Shown here: piece after piece, positions 45,747 through 54,506 of the stretch
Layout of the letters: every line of letters begins with the position of its first letter
Numbering within the stretch: position 1 is the first letter of the stretch
Origin: Thermomicrobiales bacterium
Lineage (GTDB): Bacteria; Chloroflexota; Chloroflexia; Thermomicrobiales; UBA6265
Assembly (NCBI GenBank): GCA_023957115.1
Contig: JAMLHN010000013.1
Span: 1-64,000 of the forward strand
Direction of reading: 5' to 3'
Length of the DNA: 64,000 nt
Notes under the pieces: generated by a model
The model's input: only the letters and a program-made list of their open reading frames with translations
Database searches by the model: none
Told to the model about the DNA's origin: nothing
Made by a program: the position numbers and the translations under genes

Positions 45747-45925
45747 GGGTCCTCCGGCGCTCTGTGGCGCTTCTGGCCAGGAAACGGTAGGTTTTACCAC
45801 GAATTCGAGGGAGGAGACCGCCCAGGGTTCGTCGCATTTGTTTTGCGGATAACATGGATTGACCGCAAAACTTGAGAGAACGCCCTTTTCCCGGAATCGG
45901 GCGATGAGATAGTTTTGCCGACCAG

Positions 45926-47575
45926 ATGCCAATGACTGCGCACGATCGAACAAATTCGGATATCCACCGGTCAGTCGCGCAGGCGACCTCCGCATCCTCT
46001 GTTGGCAACCAGGCCGAGATCAAATCAGCCGCACCCAACGCGGCTCATCGCTATCTGCTGCTCCTGCTGGTGTTTCTTTGTGGCGGCGTCAGCATCGGCA
46101 CGGAGCTTGCGATGTCGCGACTCCTGGCGCCGTATTTCGGAACGTCGACCTTCATATGGGCGAACCTGATCGGCTTGACACTGGCATTCCTCGCGGTTGG
46201 CTACTGGCTTGGCGGTAAGCTGGCCGATCGTCAACCGTCGATGAACGTGATGCTGGTCATCGCGGGCGTCGCCGGATTCTCGGTTGCGTTGATTCCGGTC
46301 ATCGCCAAGCCGATTTTGCGGATTTCGCTCGACGCCTTCGATGACGTCGATGTCGGCGCGTTTTTCGGTTCCCTCTTCGCGGCGCTCTTTCTGATGGCCA
46401 TCCCGATGCTGCTGTTCGGCTGCATCTCGCCGTTTGCGATCCGGATGCGGACACAGAACATTCGTTCGTCTGGAGCGACGGCCGGGAACATCTATGCCCT
46501 TTCGACGGTCGGATCGATTCTGGGGAGCTTTCTGCCGGTTTTGGTGCTTATCCCGCTTTTCGGTACCCGAGCCACCTTCCTCATGATGGGTGCGGCGCTG
46601 ATGGTGCTTGCGTTGATCGGACTGGTCGTGGACCGCGGCGGATCGCGAATCGCCCTGGTCGGCGTCCTGCTCGTCGCTGCGCCCGGTGTACACGCGACCA
46701 CGTCGGCTGGAGATATCAAACCCCCGTACCGGGGGATATTGGTGGAGGAAGCCGAATCCGAATACAACTACATCCAGATCCTCGACGACAACGGACGCAT
46801 TCTGCTGGCGCTCAACGACGGACACGCGATCCATTCGATCTACGACCCAGACTCGGTGTTGACCGGCGGCCCCTGGGATTACTTCCTGCTTGCGCCGGCC
46901 ATGACGGGGATCGACCCGGAACGGGCCCTGATCGTCGGGTTGGCAGGTGGCACGTCAGCGCACTCCTTGCTGGATACCTATCCCGGATTGGAGATCGACG
47001 GAGTCGAGATCGATCCTGAGATCCTGGAGCTGGCACGCACGTATTTCGCGCTCGACGATCCCCGCCTGAGAACGCATGCGGACGATGGACGCTACTTTCT
47101 GGAAACTACCGATTCCATGTACGACCTGATCGCGCTGGACGCGTACCGGCAGCCGTACATTCCGTTTCACCTGGCGACCGAGGAGTTTTTTCAGCTCGTC
47201 GAGGAGCATCTGAACCCGGGTGGCGTGGTGGTCGTGAACGTCGGGCGATCGGCGACTGATTTCCGGCTCGTGGACGCACTATCATCTACATTGGCCACCG
47301 TCTTTCCATCCGTCTGGCTGGTCGACGTGCAGGGCTACGACAATACGATGGTGTTTGCGTCGAACGAACCGGTCACCCTCGATGATATTCGCGAGCACCT
47401 TGGTTCCACGACGCCGGGTTCGAATCAGCAGATCATCGCCGCTGAGGTTTTTGCCGATGGGAATCTGCGCGCGAACACATCCACAATGACGCCGTACACC
47501 GATGACCGTGCTCCGGTCGAGACATTGATCGACCAGATGATCTTCGATGCGGCGCGAGAAGAAACGAGCGAATGA
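45926..47575 (+). CDS. Membrane protein fused to a spermidine synthase-like domain
   Basis: 549 residues. About seven hydrophobic segments (residues ~42-255) precede a soluble C-terminal half (about 275-549) with the aminopropyltransferase-type Rossmann fold: GLAGGTSAHSLLDTYPGLEIDGVEIDPEILELAR and DGRYFLETTDSMYDLIALDAYRQPYIPFHL. The catalytic Asp region (LDAY) is present. Such fusions are widespread, with few experimental functions. It is the first gene of an operon with pgeF, yggS and the hydrolase. Confidence 0.83.
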   Translation: MPMTAHDRTNSDIHRSVAQATSASSVGNQAEIKSAAPNAAHRYLLLLLVFLCGGVSIGTELAMSRLLAPYFGTSTFIWANLIGLTLAFLAVGYWLGGKLADRQPSMNVMLVIAGVAGFSVALIPVIAKPILRISLDAFDDVDVGAFFGSLFAALFLMAIPMLLFGCISPFAIRMRTQNIRSSGATAGNIYALSTVGSILGSFLPVLVLIPLFGTRATFLMMGAALMVLALIGLVVDRGGSRIALVGVLLVAAPGVHATTSAGDIKPPYRGILVEEAESEYNYIQILDDNGRILLALNDGHAIHSIYDPDSVLTGGPWDYFLLAPAMTGIDPERALIVGLAGGTSAHSLLDTYPGLEIDGVEIDPEILELARTYFALDDPRLRTHADDGRYFLETTDSMYDLIALDAYRQPYIPFHLATEEFFQLVEEHLNPGGVVVVNVGRSATDFRLVDALSSTLATVFPSVWLVDVQGYDNTMVFASNEPVTLDDIREHLGSTTPGSNQQIIAAEVFADGNLRANTSTMTPYTDDRAPVETLIDQMIFDAAREETSE

Positions 47576-48369
47576 CTATTTCGAATGCGACGATGCCGCT
47601 CCAAAGCGCGCAGATCGGTCGACTGCCGTTCGTGCGCCACGGAATCACCAAGCGCGTGGTTGGGCTTGGCGAGGCCGATGGCAACATCTCCTATTCCGAG
47701 CCGAGAGATCCGGTCGCTGCCTGGGCGATGCGCCAACTCTGGTGCGAACGCATGGGTATCGACCCGAATACGTTGGTGACGGCCCATCAGGTGCATGGGC
47801 CCGAGGTGGGCGTCGTTCCTCAAGCCAGCGCGGGAACCGGCTCTGCTCCCGGTACGGGGCTGTTTGGTAAGTTCGACAGCCTGGTAACCAACGATCCGAA
47901 CGTCGCGGTGATGATGACGCACGCCGATTGTCTGGCCGTGATCCTCTGCGATCCGCAGACGCGCTCAGTCGGCGTCGTTCACGCCGGCTGGCGAGGTACG
48001 GTGCTCGATGTCAGCGGAAATGCCGTGCGTACGCTGGTCGACCGGTTCCACGCCGCGCCGGAACAGGTGCTTGCGTTCATTGGCCCCGGCATTTGTGTCG
48101 ACTGCTACCGCGTCGGCGATGAAGTCATCGACGGTTGGCGGTCGGGAATGCCCGCCGGCGGCGACGATGTGATCAACAAAACAAATGGACAGTGGCACTT
48201 CGACATTGCGAGCGCCAACGAGCTGCAGCTTCGCGCCGCCGGGTTGCGTCCGGATGCCATCGAACGCTCCGGTATCTGCACGCGATGTCACGGCGAAAGC
48301 TGGTTCTCCCATCGAGGACAAGGCCCGCATACTGGACGATTTGCGTCCATCATCTCTGTGATCGAATGA
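47572..48369 (+). CDS. pgeF: Multicopper polyphenol oxidase-like PgeF (YfiH family), peptidoglycan editing factor
   Basis: 265 residues. Corrects misincorporated L-Ser in peptidoglycan precursors in E. coli; the family is a purine nucleoside phosphorylase/adenosine deaminase-type zinc enzyme. The zinc-binding pattern is seen: HQVHGPEVG, THADCLAVIL, VHAGWRGT, GPGICVDCYRVG and the Cys pair and SHR near the end (CTRCHGESWFSHRGQG). ATG overlaps the previous stop by four bases (ATGA), and its own stop overlaps yggS similarly. Confidence 0.93.
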   Translation: MTISNATMPLQSAQIGRLPFVRHGITKRVVGLGEADGNISYSEPRDPVAAWAMRQLWCERMGIDPNTLVTAHQVHGPEVGVVPQASAGTGSAPGTGLFGKFDSLVTNDPNVAVMMTHADCLAVILCDPQTRSVGVVHAGWRGTVLDVSGNAVRTLVDRFHAAPEQVLAFIGPGICVDCYRVGDEVIDGWRSGMPAGGDDVINKTNGQWHFDIASANELQLRAAGLRPDAIERSGICTRCHGESWFSHRGQGPHTGRFASIISVIE

Positions 48370-49064
48370 GTGAAATGACTGCGACAACAACCCTGGCTGA
48401 TCGCCTCCTGACCGTGCAGCAGCGTGTCCAGTATGCGGCGGACGTCGCTGACCGAGATCCCGCGACCGTCACGATCGTGGGCGTCACCAAGACCGTCGAT
48501 CGTCCGGCGGTCGATGAGGCGTACCGGCTTGGCATGCGGGTCTTTGGTGAGAATCGTGTGCAGGCTGCGAAAGCGAAGTTCACGGAGCCGTTGCCGCCCG
48601 ACGCCCAGCTTCACATGATCGGCAGTCTGCAATCGAACAAGGCCAAGGTCGCGGTGGCGCTCTTCGATGTTATTCAGTCGGTCGATCGGCCGTCGCTCGT
48701 CGAAGCGCTGGCCAGGCAGTCCGAATCGAGCGACAAGCCAATCGACATTCTGCTCGAGATCAATGTAGCCGGTGAGGACCAGAAGGCCGGGTGCCCGCTC
48801 GCGGAAGCTCCTCAGCTGCTCGATCTGTTGCGCCAGTACCCCCGTCTCAATCCCCTTGGATTGATGACGATGGCGCCGCTGGTCGACGATCAGGATGAGG
48901 TGCGTCCGGTGTTTCGTGGGTTGCGTCAGCTCGCCGACGAGCTCCGGGAGCGATCTGGCATCGCTCTTCCCATGCTTTCCATGGGTATGAGCAACGATTT
49001 CGAGGCGGCGATCGCCGAAGGCGCCACGCACGTGCGCATCGGCCGGGCGATCTTTGGTGGCTGA
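48366..49064 (+). CDS. yggS: YggS-family PLP-binding protein (PLP homeostasis)
   Basis: 232 residues from ATG 48366. A single-domain PLP-binding TIM barrel (PLPBP) that buffers vitamin B6 levels rather than catalysing a reaction. The PLP-Lys is in [10 protein letters not shown], and [32 protein letters not shown], and the C-terminal [28 protein letters not shown] are present. The gene order pgeF-yggS is common. It overlaps the next gene by a few bases. Confidence 0.94.
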   Translation: MSEMTATTTLADRLLTVQQRVQYAADVADRDPATVTIVGVTKTVDRPAVDEAYRLGMRVFGENRVQAAKAKFTEPLPPDAQLHMIGSLQSNKAKVAVALFDVIQSVDRPSLVEALARQSESSDKPIDILLEINVAGEDQKAGCPLAEAPQLLDLLRQYPRLNPLGLMTMAPLVDDQDEVRPVFRGLRQLADELRERSGIALPMLSMGMSNDFEAAIAEGATHVRIGRAIFGG

Positions 49065-49914
49065 TTCAGTTGCCAGTACCAGACTCGTTTCCCTCGCCAG
49101 CGGTAGCAGCGGCAATGCGATCCTGGTGCAGCATGGTTCCGCCGCGGGATTGATCGATTGTGGAATCGGTCCCAATATCCTGCGAACCGAGCTCCTGGCA
49201 TATGGGCTTCGCCTGGCTGACCTTAGCTTTGTCTATGTCACGCACGAGCATATCGATCATGTTCGAGCGGTTCCTGCCCTGCGTAAAGCGGGTGTTCCGG
49301 TGGTGACTGGAAGCGGCACCGCGCAGGCGATGGGATTGGAGCGCTCAGAATGGCTTCGCATTCAGCATGGCAGGCGTTTCGAATGCGGAGGAATCGAAGT
49401 GACGGCAATCAGAACGTCACATGATGCCGCCGACCCGATGGGCGCGGTAGTGACGATGGGAGGCCGAACGGCCGCCATCTTCACCGATATGGGCGAATGG
49501 GATGAGGTCATCGTCGACGCGATGCTTCCCGCCGATGTCATCGTCGTCGAGGCGAATCACAACGTCGATATGCTGAGGCGAGGGCCCTACCCGGCCCATC
49601 TGAAACGGAGAGTCCTCTCACGGGTCGGCCACCTGTCTAACGACGATTGCGGCCGGCTGACGGATACCGTGCGCGAGCACTCCGGGAAAGATCCGGTCAT
49701 TTTCCTTGCGCATCTCTCCGAAACGAACAACTCTCCAGCGCACGCGGTTGCCGATGTCGCGGCGTTCGGTGGCTGGGAGCATGACGGTCTGACGCCGCTC
49801 CCCCGCCGGGGCGCGTTGGATCTGCTGGCGCGACCGCCTGCTGCCCGTCGTCCAGCGACCGAAGTGCAGCAACCACTTTTCGCCATGGAGCCATCGCCCG
49901 ATCCGGGACTTTGA
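49057..49914 (+). CDS. MBL-fold metallohydrolase of the YycJ/WalJ type
   Basis: 285 residues. The N-terminal [13 protein letters not shown], the metal ligands in [15 protein letters not shown] and EANHNVDML, and the C-terminal ...[11 protein letters not shown] are characteristic of the WalJ/YycJ subgroup, which has 5'-3' exonuclease activity in some species. The start is GTG 49057 (or TTG 49054) inside the 3' end of yggS. The C-terminal end is low-complexity (Pro/Arg). It closes the operon. Confidence 0.87.
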   Translation: MADSVASTRLVSLASGSSGNAILVQHGSAAGLIDCGIGPNILRTELLAYGLRLADLSFVYVTHEHIDHVRAVPALRKAGVPVVTGSGTAQAMGLERSEWLRIQHGRRFECGGIEVTAIRTSHDAADPMGAVVTMGGRTAAIFTDMGEWDEVIVDAMLPADVIVVEANHNVDMLRRGPYPAHLKRRVLSRVGHLSNDDCGRLTDTVREHSGKDPVIFLAHLSETNNSPAHAVADVAAFGGWEHDGLTPLPRRGALDLLARPPAARRPATEVQQPLFAMEPSPDPGL

Positions 49915-50031
49915 TGGACAATCCCGGATATGAGTGCGCCGGTGCTGTCGCTGCTCCAAGGCGCTGACGCTCGACGCAGGGATTGACTCGGTGCTCACGT
50001 TGACCTGGGGAGGTTTGTTCTGTCTACCATC

Positions 50032-50388
50032 ATGCTGATGCACGATCGCCTGGCAACCTCGATGCTGCTCTTCATGGCGGCAATCGGTATCTGGGGGTTG
50101 TTCATGTACTTCACGGGGAACGGCCCTTCGGGCAGCTTCAATGGAGCCTTGATGATCGGAGAGGTCCTGATCATCGCTCAGGTTGCATTCGGCGTCATCC
50201 TCTATATCCGTGGTTTCCGGCCGGAATCGTCGATTCACATTCTGTACGGTGTTACCGCCGTGGTTGCATTGCCGTTCATCTGGAGCTACATGCGTGAGCG
50301 CGATGCTCGTCAAGCGCTCCTGATTTTCAGTCTTGGCGCGCTCTTTGTCGCCGGTCTCGCCATCCGGGGAATGACGACCGCATCCTGA
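50032..50388 (+). CDS. Small polytopic membrane protein of unknown function
   Basis: 118 residues with four hydrophobic segments (about 8-28, 38-60, 70-86, 94-112), a His near the N terminus (MHDRL) and another at a loop (HILYG). The ATG at 50032 is 18 bases after GGGGAGG, longer than usual; an in-frame CTG at 50020 has this sequence at the ideal distance. It belongs to no family I recognise. It lies 117 bases after the hydrolase gene and 222 bases before the HTH gene. Confidence 0.65.
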   Translation: MLMHDRLATSMLLFMAAIGIWGLFMYFTGNGPSGSFNGALMIGEVLIIAQVAFGVILYIRGFRPESSIHILYGVTAVVALPFIWSYMRERDARQALLIFSLGALFVAGLAIRGMTTAS

Positions 50389-50458
50389 TTCACGCTCTCA
50401 CATCAGCCACCTGGTGTACGAACACTGCGAAACCAAACCGCCCCGCCCCGCGTACTAG

Positions 50459-50506
50459 GTGACAGATCGTCACAGGAAACGCTGGGGATTTCCAGTGAAA
50501 CACTGG
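50459..50506. promoter_or_regulatory. Two inverted repeats upstream of the HTH-gene promoter
   Basis: GTGAC-N5-GTCAC (50459-50473) and CCAGTG-AAA-CACTGG (50492-50506) are perfect palindromes in the 130 bases before the -35 at 50521. They look like binding sites for a dimeric regulator. Confidence 0.55.
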
Positions 50507-50520
50507 CATTTCATATCACG

Positions 50521-50549
50521 TTGACATTGCTACGCCGCGAGCGTACAAT
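50521..50549 (+). promoter_or_regulatory. Near-consensus sigma-70 promoter of the HTH gene
   Basis: TTGACA (50521-50526) and TACAAT (50544-50549) are separated by 17 bases, the strongest promoter in this window. The start point would be near 50556, leaving a leader of about 55 bases. Confidence 0.85.
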
Positions 50550-50610
50550 CTGACCGTACAGTCCGAAAGATACGTTCGCGACGGCATGGGGAATCGCGTA
50601 AGGAGTGGGA

Positions 50611-51141
50611 GTGGAAGGCAGTTCCCGCGATTACCAACCGGTAATCGATCAGGCGTTGCAAGTGGTCTATAGCCATCATCATCGCTTGATTAGCCAGCTT
50701 TACCCAAGCGCCTTCGAGCCACTGTCGCTCGACGCACTGCGTGATGGTCCGCTTGGTCGAGATCTTAGTAAGCTCGCACGACTCGCACGGGGCGAGGTCA
50801 GAGAGCAAAAAGATCACGTGTTGACGGCGATCGATTCGATCGTACAGCTTCTCTTCTGGCCGGCGGCGGCGGACGACTACACCGTCCCTCGTTCCTTCTG
50901 GGATTCGGAGCTGGGTCGAATGCTGGCGCTGGCGAAGTTCCGCGCATTCGAGCCGAACGAGCTCGTCTCGATCGGAAACGCCGCTCAGCAGCTCAATGTC
51001 ACCCGTCCCACCATCTACCGGTGGATGGACGATCGAACGCTCAGTTACGTCAAGGACGATATGAGCGGTCGAACGTTCGTGGTACGCAAGGACATCGAGA
51101 ATCTGAAGCGTGTCGCAGCGGAGCTTGGTGCTCCCGAATAG
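50611..51141 (+). CDS. Helix-turn-helix (MerR/excisionase-type) DNA-binding protein
   Basis: 176 residues from GTG 50611, with AAGGAG five bases upstream; a GTG at 50605 is an alternative. The C-terminal part is a MerR/excisionase-like winged helix: SIGNAAQQLNVTRPTIYRWM, a short wing and RTFVVRKDIENL. The N-terminal ~110 residues are mostly helical and match nothing recognised; a His-rich YSHHHR motif lies early on. It has its own promoter, palindromes and terminator, so it is an independent unit. Partner and target are unknown; self-regulation is a reasonable guess. Confidence 0.75.
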   Translation: MEGSSRDYQPVIDQALQVVYSHHHRLISQLYPSAFEPLSLDALRDGPLGRDLSKLARLARGEVREQKDHVLTAIDSIVQLLFWPAAADDYTVPRSFWDSELGRMLALAKFRAFEPNELVSIGNAAQQLNVTRPTIYRWMDDRTLSYVKDDMSGRTFVVRKDIENLKRVAAELGAPE

Positions 51142-51169
51142 CAGCATTTGCTTGGGATTTTTGCGAGAG

Positions 51170-51194
51170 ACGGCGCCGAAAGGCGCCGTTTTTT
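51170..51194 (+). terminator. Intrinsic terminator of the HTH gene
   Basis: An 8-bp GC-rich stem (ACGGCGCC with GGCGCCGT) with a GAAA loop is followed by TTTTTT, 28 bases after the stop codon. The 235 bases from here to alr hold no gene. Confidence 0.92.
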
Positions 51195-51429
51195 GTTGGT
51201 ATTGTGCGTCCATCGCCGTGTCGCGCCGGCATCCTCTACCGGAGCGGCCAGCAGACCGGAAGGTTGTCGTTCTCTCCTCTGGCCAGCTCGAGACGCTCCA
51301 GCACCGCGCTCTGTAGCCACCGGCCATGTGCCGGTGCTTCTTTGCCGGCTCTACATCATGCGGTGTACGTGAGCCTCCGGAATCACAAAGGAAGCGCCCC
51401 GGCACTGACGCTGAAGGGCCGAGATGCGG

Positions 51430-52572
51430 CTAGACGTATTCGACGGGGACTCTGGGAGAAATACGGCTCACGATCTCGTACCCGATCGTACCGAGCACGT
51501 CGCCGAGCTCGTTCGCCGACGGAGCTCCGTTGCCTGCACCGCCCAGAACGGTCACGTCGTCGCCGACCTTGAGATCGATCTGGCCGGGAATGGCAATGGT
51601 GCACTGATCCATCGAGATGCGGCCGCGGACCTGGAGACGCTGCCCATCGAATCCCATCCAGCCGATGTTCGATAGTTGTCTGGGATAGCCGTCGGCGTAC
51701 CCGATCGGGATCAGCGCCAGACGCTCGTTGTCGCTGGCAACGTACGTTCCGCCGTAGCCGGTGCGATCTCCAGGCTCCATAGAGATCAGATGCTGGACGG
51801 TTGCGCGCCACTCGAGTGCGGGTTTCATCCCGCGAAAGAGCGCAACATGCCGGGATGGTGATATGCCATAGAGGCAAATGCCCGCGCGCACCATGCCGAA
51901 GTCGCTTGATCTCGTGCGCAGAAGTGCGGCGCTATTGCTGATATGCGCGATGCCTGGATCGACACCTGCCTCCGAAATGGTTGCATGTGCCTGGCGAAAG
52001 AGCTCGATTTGCGCATTCATGCGCGCTGGGTTTTCTTCATCTGCTTCGGCCAGGTGGGAGTAGATTCCCTGGAGTCGTAGGTACGGATCGATATCGATCG
52101 TCCGCGCCACGTCAACGGCTCTATTCGGCAAGATGCCAAATCGGCGCATACCCGTATCGATCTTGAGGTGCACGCCAACCGCCGCTTCGGGCGGATGTGC
52201 TCGCAGGACGTCCTGCAGTCGCGCGAGCTGATCGGTATCGCCTACTCCCAGACAAATGCCGAGCTGCGCCGCTCGATATGCCTCTGCCGGTGCGCTCGAA
52301 CCCAGAACCAGAATGGGCGTGTCGATTCCGCAATCGCGCAGCTGGACCGCTTCTCCGACCGTTGCGACTCCAAGATAGCTCGCCCCACCGGCAATGGCGG
52401 CCCTCGCCGAAGCCACGGCGCCGTGTCCATAGGCATTCGCCTTGACGACCGCCATCAGGCGCGTTCCCGGCGTCACGTGGCGAAGAATGATCGCCGCATT
52501 GGATTCGATCGCCTGCCGGTCGACGATCAACCGGGTCGGTCGTATCGCCGCCGGGAGCTCTCCGGCATTCAT
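51430..52572 (-). CDS. alr: Alanine racemase
   Basis: 380 residues from ATG 52572; an in-frame TTG at 52611 is possible. PLP enzyme converting L- to D-alanine for peptidoglycan. The PLP-Lys lies in VVKANAYGHGAV, and the catalytic Tyr lies downstream in the GYGGTY region with RISMDQCTI. HLKIDTGMRRFG, GIYSHLAEAD and HISNSAALL are typical. It is the last gene of a six-gene minus-strand operon, 10 bases after the CBS gene. Confidence 0.93.
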   Translation of the reverse strand: MNAGELPAAIRPTRLIVDRQAIESNAAIILRHVTPGTRLMAVVKANAYGHGAVASARAAIAGGASYLGVATVGEAVQLRDCGIDTPILVLGSSAPAEAYRAAQLGICLGVGDTDQLARLQDVLRAHPPEAAVGVHLKIDTGMRRFGILPNRAVDVARTIDIDPYLRLQGIYSHLAEADEENPARMNAQIELFRQAHATISEAGVDPGIAHISNSAALLRTRSSDFGMVRAGICLYGISPSRHVALFRGMKPALEWRATVQHLISMEPGDRTGYGGTYVASDNERLALIPIGYADGYPRQLSNIGWMGFDGQRLQVRGRISMDQCTIAIPGQIDLKVGDDVTVLGGAGNGAPSANELGDVLGTIGYEIVSRISPRVPVEYV

Positions 52573-52582
52573 TTTCTGCGCG

Positions 52583-53098
52583 CTAACTTTCGCCGGATTG
52601 CTCAGCCGCAATCAGATTGACCAGGTCACGACGCGAGACGATACCGACCACCTTGTTGTCGTCGGAGACGACCGGAACCGGATTGACGTTGTGATCCATC
52701 ATGATGGTCGCGAGATCGAGAACCGTTGCGTCGTCGTCGATATTGATCACCGGCGAGGTCATGAGCTCCCGGGCGGTGGTGGCCAGAATACGCCGGACTT
52801 CATGGTCGAATTCGCTCGCGTCGTCGTGATCCTGCCGGTTCCACGGGAACCGGAGCTTTCCGGCCCGGAAGTACCCTCCCAGCAGCGACACGGTTTCCGG
52901 CACGTCGAGATCGGCCTTGCGGGTCACCAGATCGGATTCGGTGATGATTCCCAGCAACTCGCCGTCATCGACGACCAGCACGCCCGGTACATCGAGCTCC
53001 ACCATCATCCGCGCGACGGCGGTTACCGAGTCGTCCGGGGATACGACCGGTACTTTCTCTCGCATGATCGACAGAACGCTGACGTCTTCCTCACTCAC
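52583..53098 (-). CDS. CBS-domain pair protein
   Basis: 171 residues. The GTG start at 53098 overlaps the nnrD stop (GTGA). Two CBS motifs are seen: VVSPDDSVTAVARMMVELDVPGVLVV...GIITESDLV and LMTSPVINIDDDATVLDLATIMMDHNVNPVPVV...GIVSRRDLV. Such domains bind adenosine nucleotides and sense energy state. Without an attached catalytic domain, the target is unknown; it may act on a partner in the operon. The frame extends upstream but without homology. Confidence 0.88.
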   Translation of the reverse strand: MSEEDVSVLSIMREKVPVVSPDDSVTAVARMMVELDVPGVLVVDDGELLGIITESDLVTRKADLDVPETVSLLGGYFRAGKLRFPWNRQDHDDASEFDHEVRRILATTARELMTSPVINIDDDATVLDLATIMMDHNVNPVPVVSDDNKVVGIVSRRDLVNLIAAEQSGES

Positions 53099-54093
53099 GA
53101 CTTTCCTGCGCTTTCTGTTTCGAGCTCGGCGAGCACATGTGCAATCGCTCGAGGCACGTCGGTAGCCACAACTCCGAGCGTCGAATACTGATCGGCAAGG
53201 GCATTGCCTGCTTCGGTACCAGCATAGATCGCAAGCACCGCCGCATCGAGTGGATTCAGTCCCTGGGCCAGAAACGCCCCAATCGAACCGCTGAGGACGT
53301 CGCCCGATCCAGCCGTGGCGAGGGCAGGTGACGCCGCAGCGACGGTCTTGACGACCGTGCCATCGCTCACGAACGCTTTCCCGGCCTTCAGCACCACGGT
53401 TTGCTGCCAATCTCGGGCGGCCTTCGATGCCGACGCCGCGGGATCGTTCAGGATCTCACGCGAATCGGCGCCGGTGAGCGCCGCTAGCTCACCGACATGG
53501 GGAGTGAGGATCAGCGAAAAGGGCCTCACCTGGGCCCACCACGACTCCCGTTCGGCCAACCAGTGCAGGGCATCCGCATCGACGACCGCGTGGGTGTCGC
53601 CGCCGATCACTGGGTCTTCCGGTTCGGACGCGACCTTGGCCGTCTGGGCGCCAAACCCGAGTGATCGCGCGGCGGTGCGTGGCGCGTTGCCGAACAGCGC
53701 TTCGAGCAGCATGGTGGCCATCTCGTCCCTCGACAATCCTGGTCCGACCACAAGCGCGCGGGACTTTTCGACGTGTGGCCGGATCAGCTCGATCGCCTTC
53801 TGGACCCCATGCGACGAGTCGGTATCGGGAAGTGGAAGGAAGACTGCTTCCGGAACGAGTGCGGCGGTCACGCCGACCGACGAGCGTGGAACCGCGAGAC
53901 TGACGATTCCCGCTCCCGACCGGCCCGCGCTCATGGCGGCCAGGGCCGGCGCGCCGATATATCCTGGCGCTCCGCCGATGATCACGAGACCGCCAACGCC
54001 CCACTTGTGTGCGGTCTCATCCCGTTTCGGCAGGAGGCGCAGCGCATCGGCGCGGCTGATGGTCTCCACGGAGACCGATTTACTCGAGGTCAT
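53095..54093 (-). CDS. nnrD: ADP-dependent NAD(P)H-hydrate dehydratase
   Basis: 332 residues from ATG 54093, which overlaps the acpS stop (ATGA). Repairs damaged NAD(P)H by dehydrating its hydrate, using ADP. Ribokinase-like features: GGLVIIGGAPGYIGAPALAA, VVGPGLS, VVDADALHWLA, LTPHVGELAALTG and the C-terminal ATAGSGDVLSGSIGAFLAQG with its catalytic Asp. The N-terminal epimerase domain (NnrE) is absent, so only the D activity is encoded here. Neighbour acpS is a frequent partner. Confidence 0.93.
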   Translation of the reverse strand: MTSSKSVSVETISRADALRLLPKRDETAHKWGVGGLVIIGGAPGYIGAPALAAMSAGRSGAGIVSLAVPRSSVGVTAALVPEAVFLPLPDTDSSHGVQKAIELIRPHVEKSRALVVGPGLSRDEMATMLLEALFGNAPRTAARSLGFGAQTAKVASEPEDPVIGGDTHAVVDADALHWLAERESWWAQVRPFSLILTPHVGELAALTGADSREILNDPAASASKAARDWQQTVVLKAGKAFVSDGTVVKTVAAASPALATAGSGDVLSGSIGAFLAQGLNPLDAAVLAIYAGTEAGNALADQYSTLGVVATDVPRAIAHVLAELETESAGKS

Positions 54094-54506
54094 GCTGCCT
54101 GTTGTCCCTTCAACGCGACGACGATTGCCATCGCGTCCGTTCGTGAATGGGTAATCGAAACACTGAAGTCGGTGAATCCCAGGAGCTCGGCGCGGACCTT
54201 GGCATCGCCATGAAGAACCAACACCGGTTTGCCCCTGCGATTCACCTGCGTTTCCATTTCTCGCCACTTGATCCCGCGAATCCCGGTTCCGAGCGCTTTT
54301 GAGGTCGCTTCCTTGACGGCGAACCTGCCCGCCAGCTCCTCGGTTCGATTGCGGAAACGCGTGCGCTCGTATTCGGTGAAACACCGGTGGAGAAATCGTT
54401 CGCCAAAATCGTCCAAGACATGCTGGATCCGCGCGATCTCGATGATATCGATGCCGACGGCAATTGCTCCCGATTTGTCGGGGTCGAACTCAGGCACGTA
54501 GCTCAT
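54090..54506 (-). CDS. acpS: Holo-[acyl-carrier-protein] synthase
   Basis: 138 residues from ATG 54506 (AGGAG seven bases upstream). Transfers the phosphopantetheine arm to acyl carrier protein. The metal-binding Asp is in VGIDIIEIARI and the Glu in GRFAVKEATSKALGTG, both diagnostic; the C-terminal SITHSRTDAMAIVV is typical. ATGA overlaps link it to tgt upstream and to nnrD downstream. The length is normal. Confidence 0.94.
   Translation of the reverse strand: MSYVPEFDPDKSGAIAVGIDIIEIARIQHVLDDFGERFLHRCFTEYERTRFRNRTEELAGRFAVKEATSKALGTGIRGIKWREMETQVNRRGKPVLVLHGDAKVRAELLGFTDFSVSITHSRTDAMAIVVALKGQQAA

Noticed and set aside
45747..45995. Upstream extension of the Nudix frame over the divergent promoter region
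   Set aside because: The ATG at 45746 has GGAGG upstream and begins the domain; the extension overlaps the next gene's start.
49901..49929. 8-bp hairpin at the end of the YycJ-type gene as a terminator
   Set aside because: The stem overlaps the stop codon and has no T-tract after it.
51318..51340. CACCGGC...GCCGGTG hairpin as a terminator of alr
   Set aside because: Alr is on the minus strand, and the T-rich side faces the plus strand; on the correct strand no T-tract follows.
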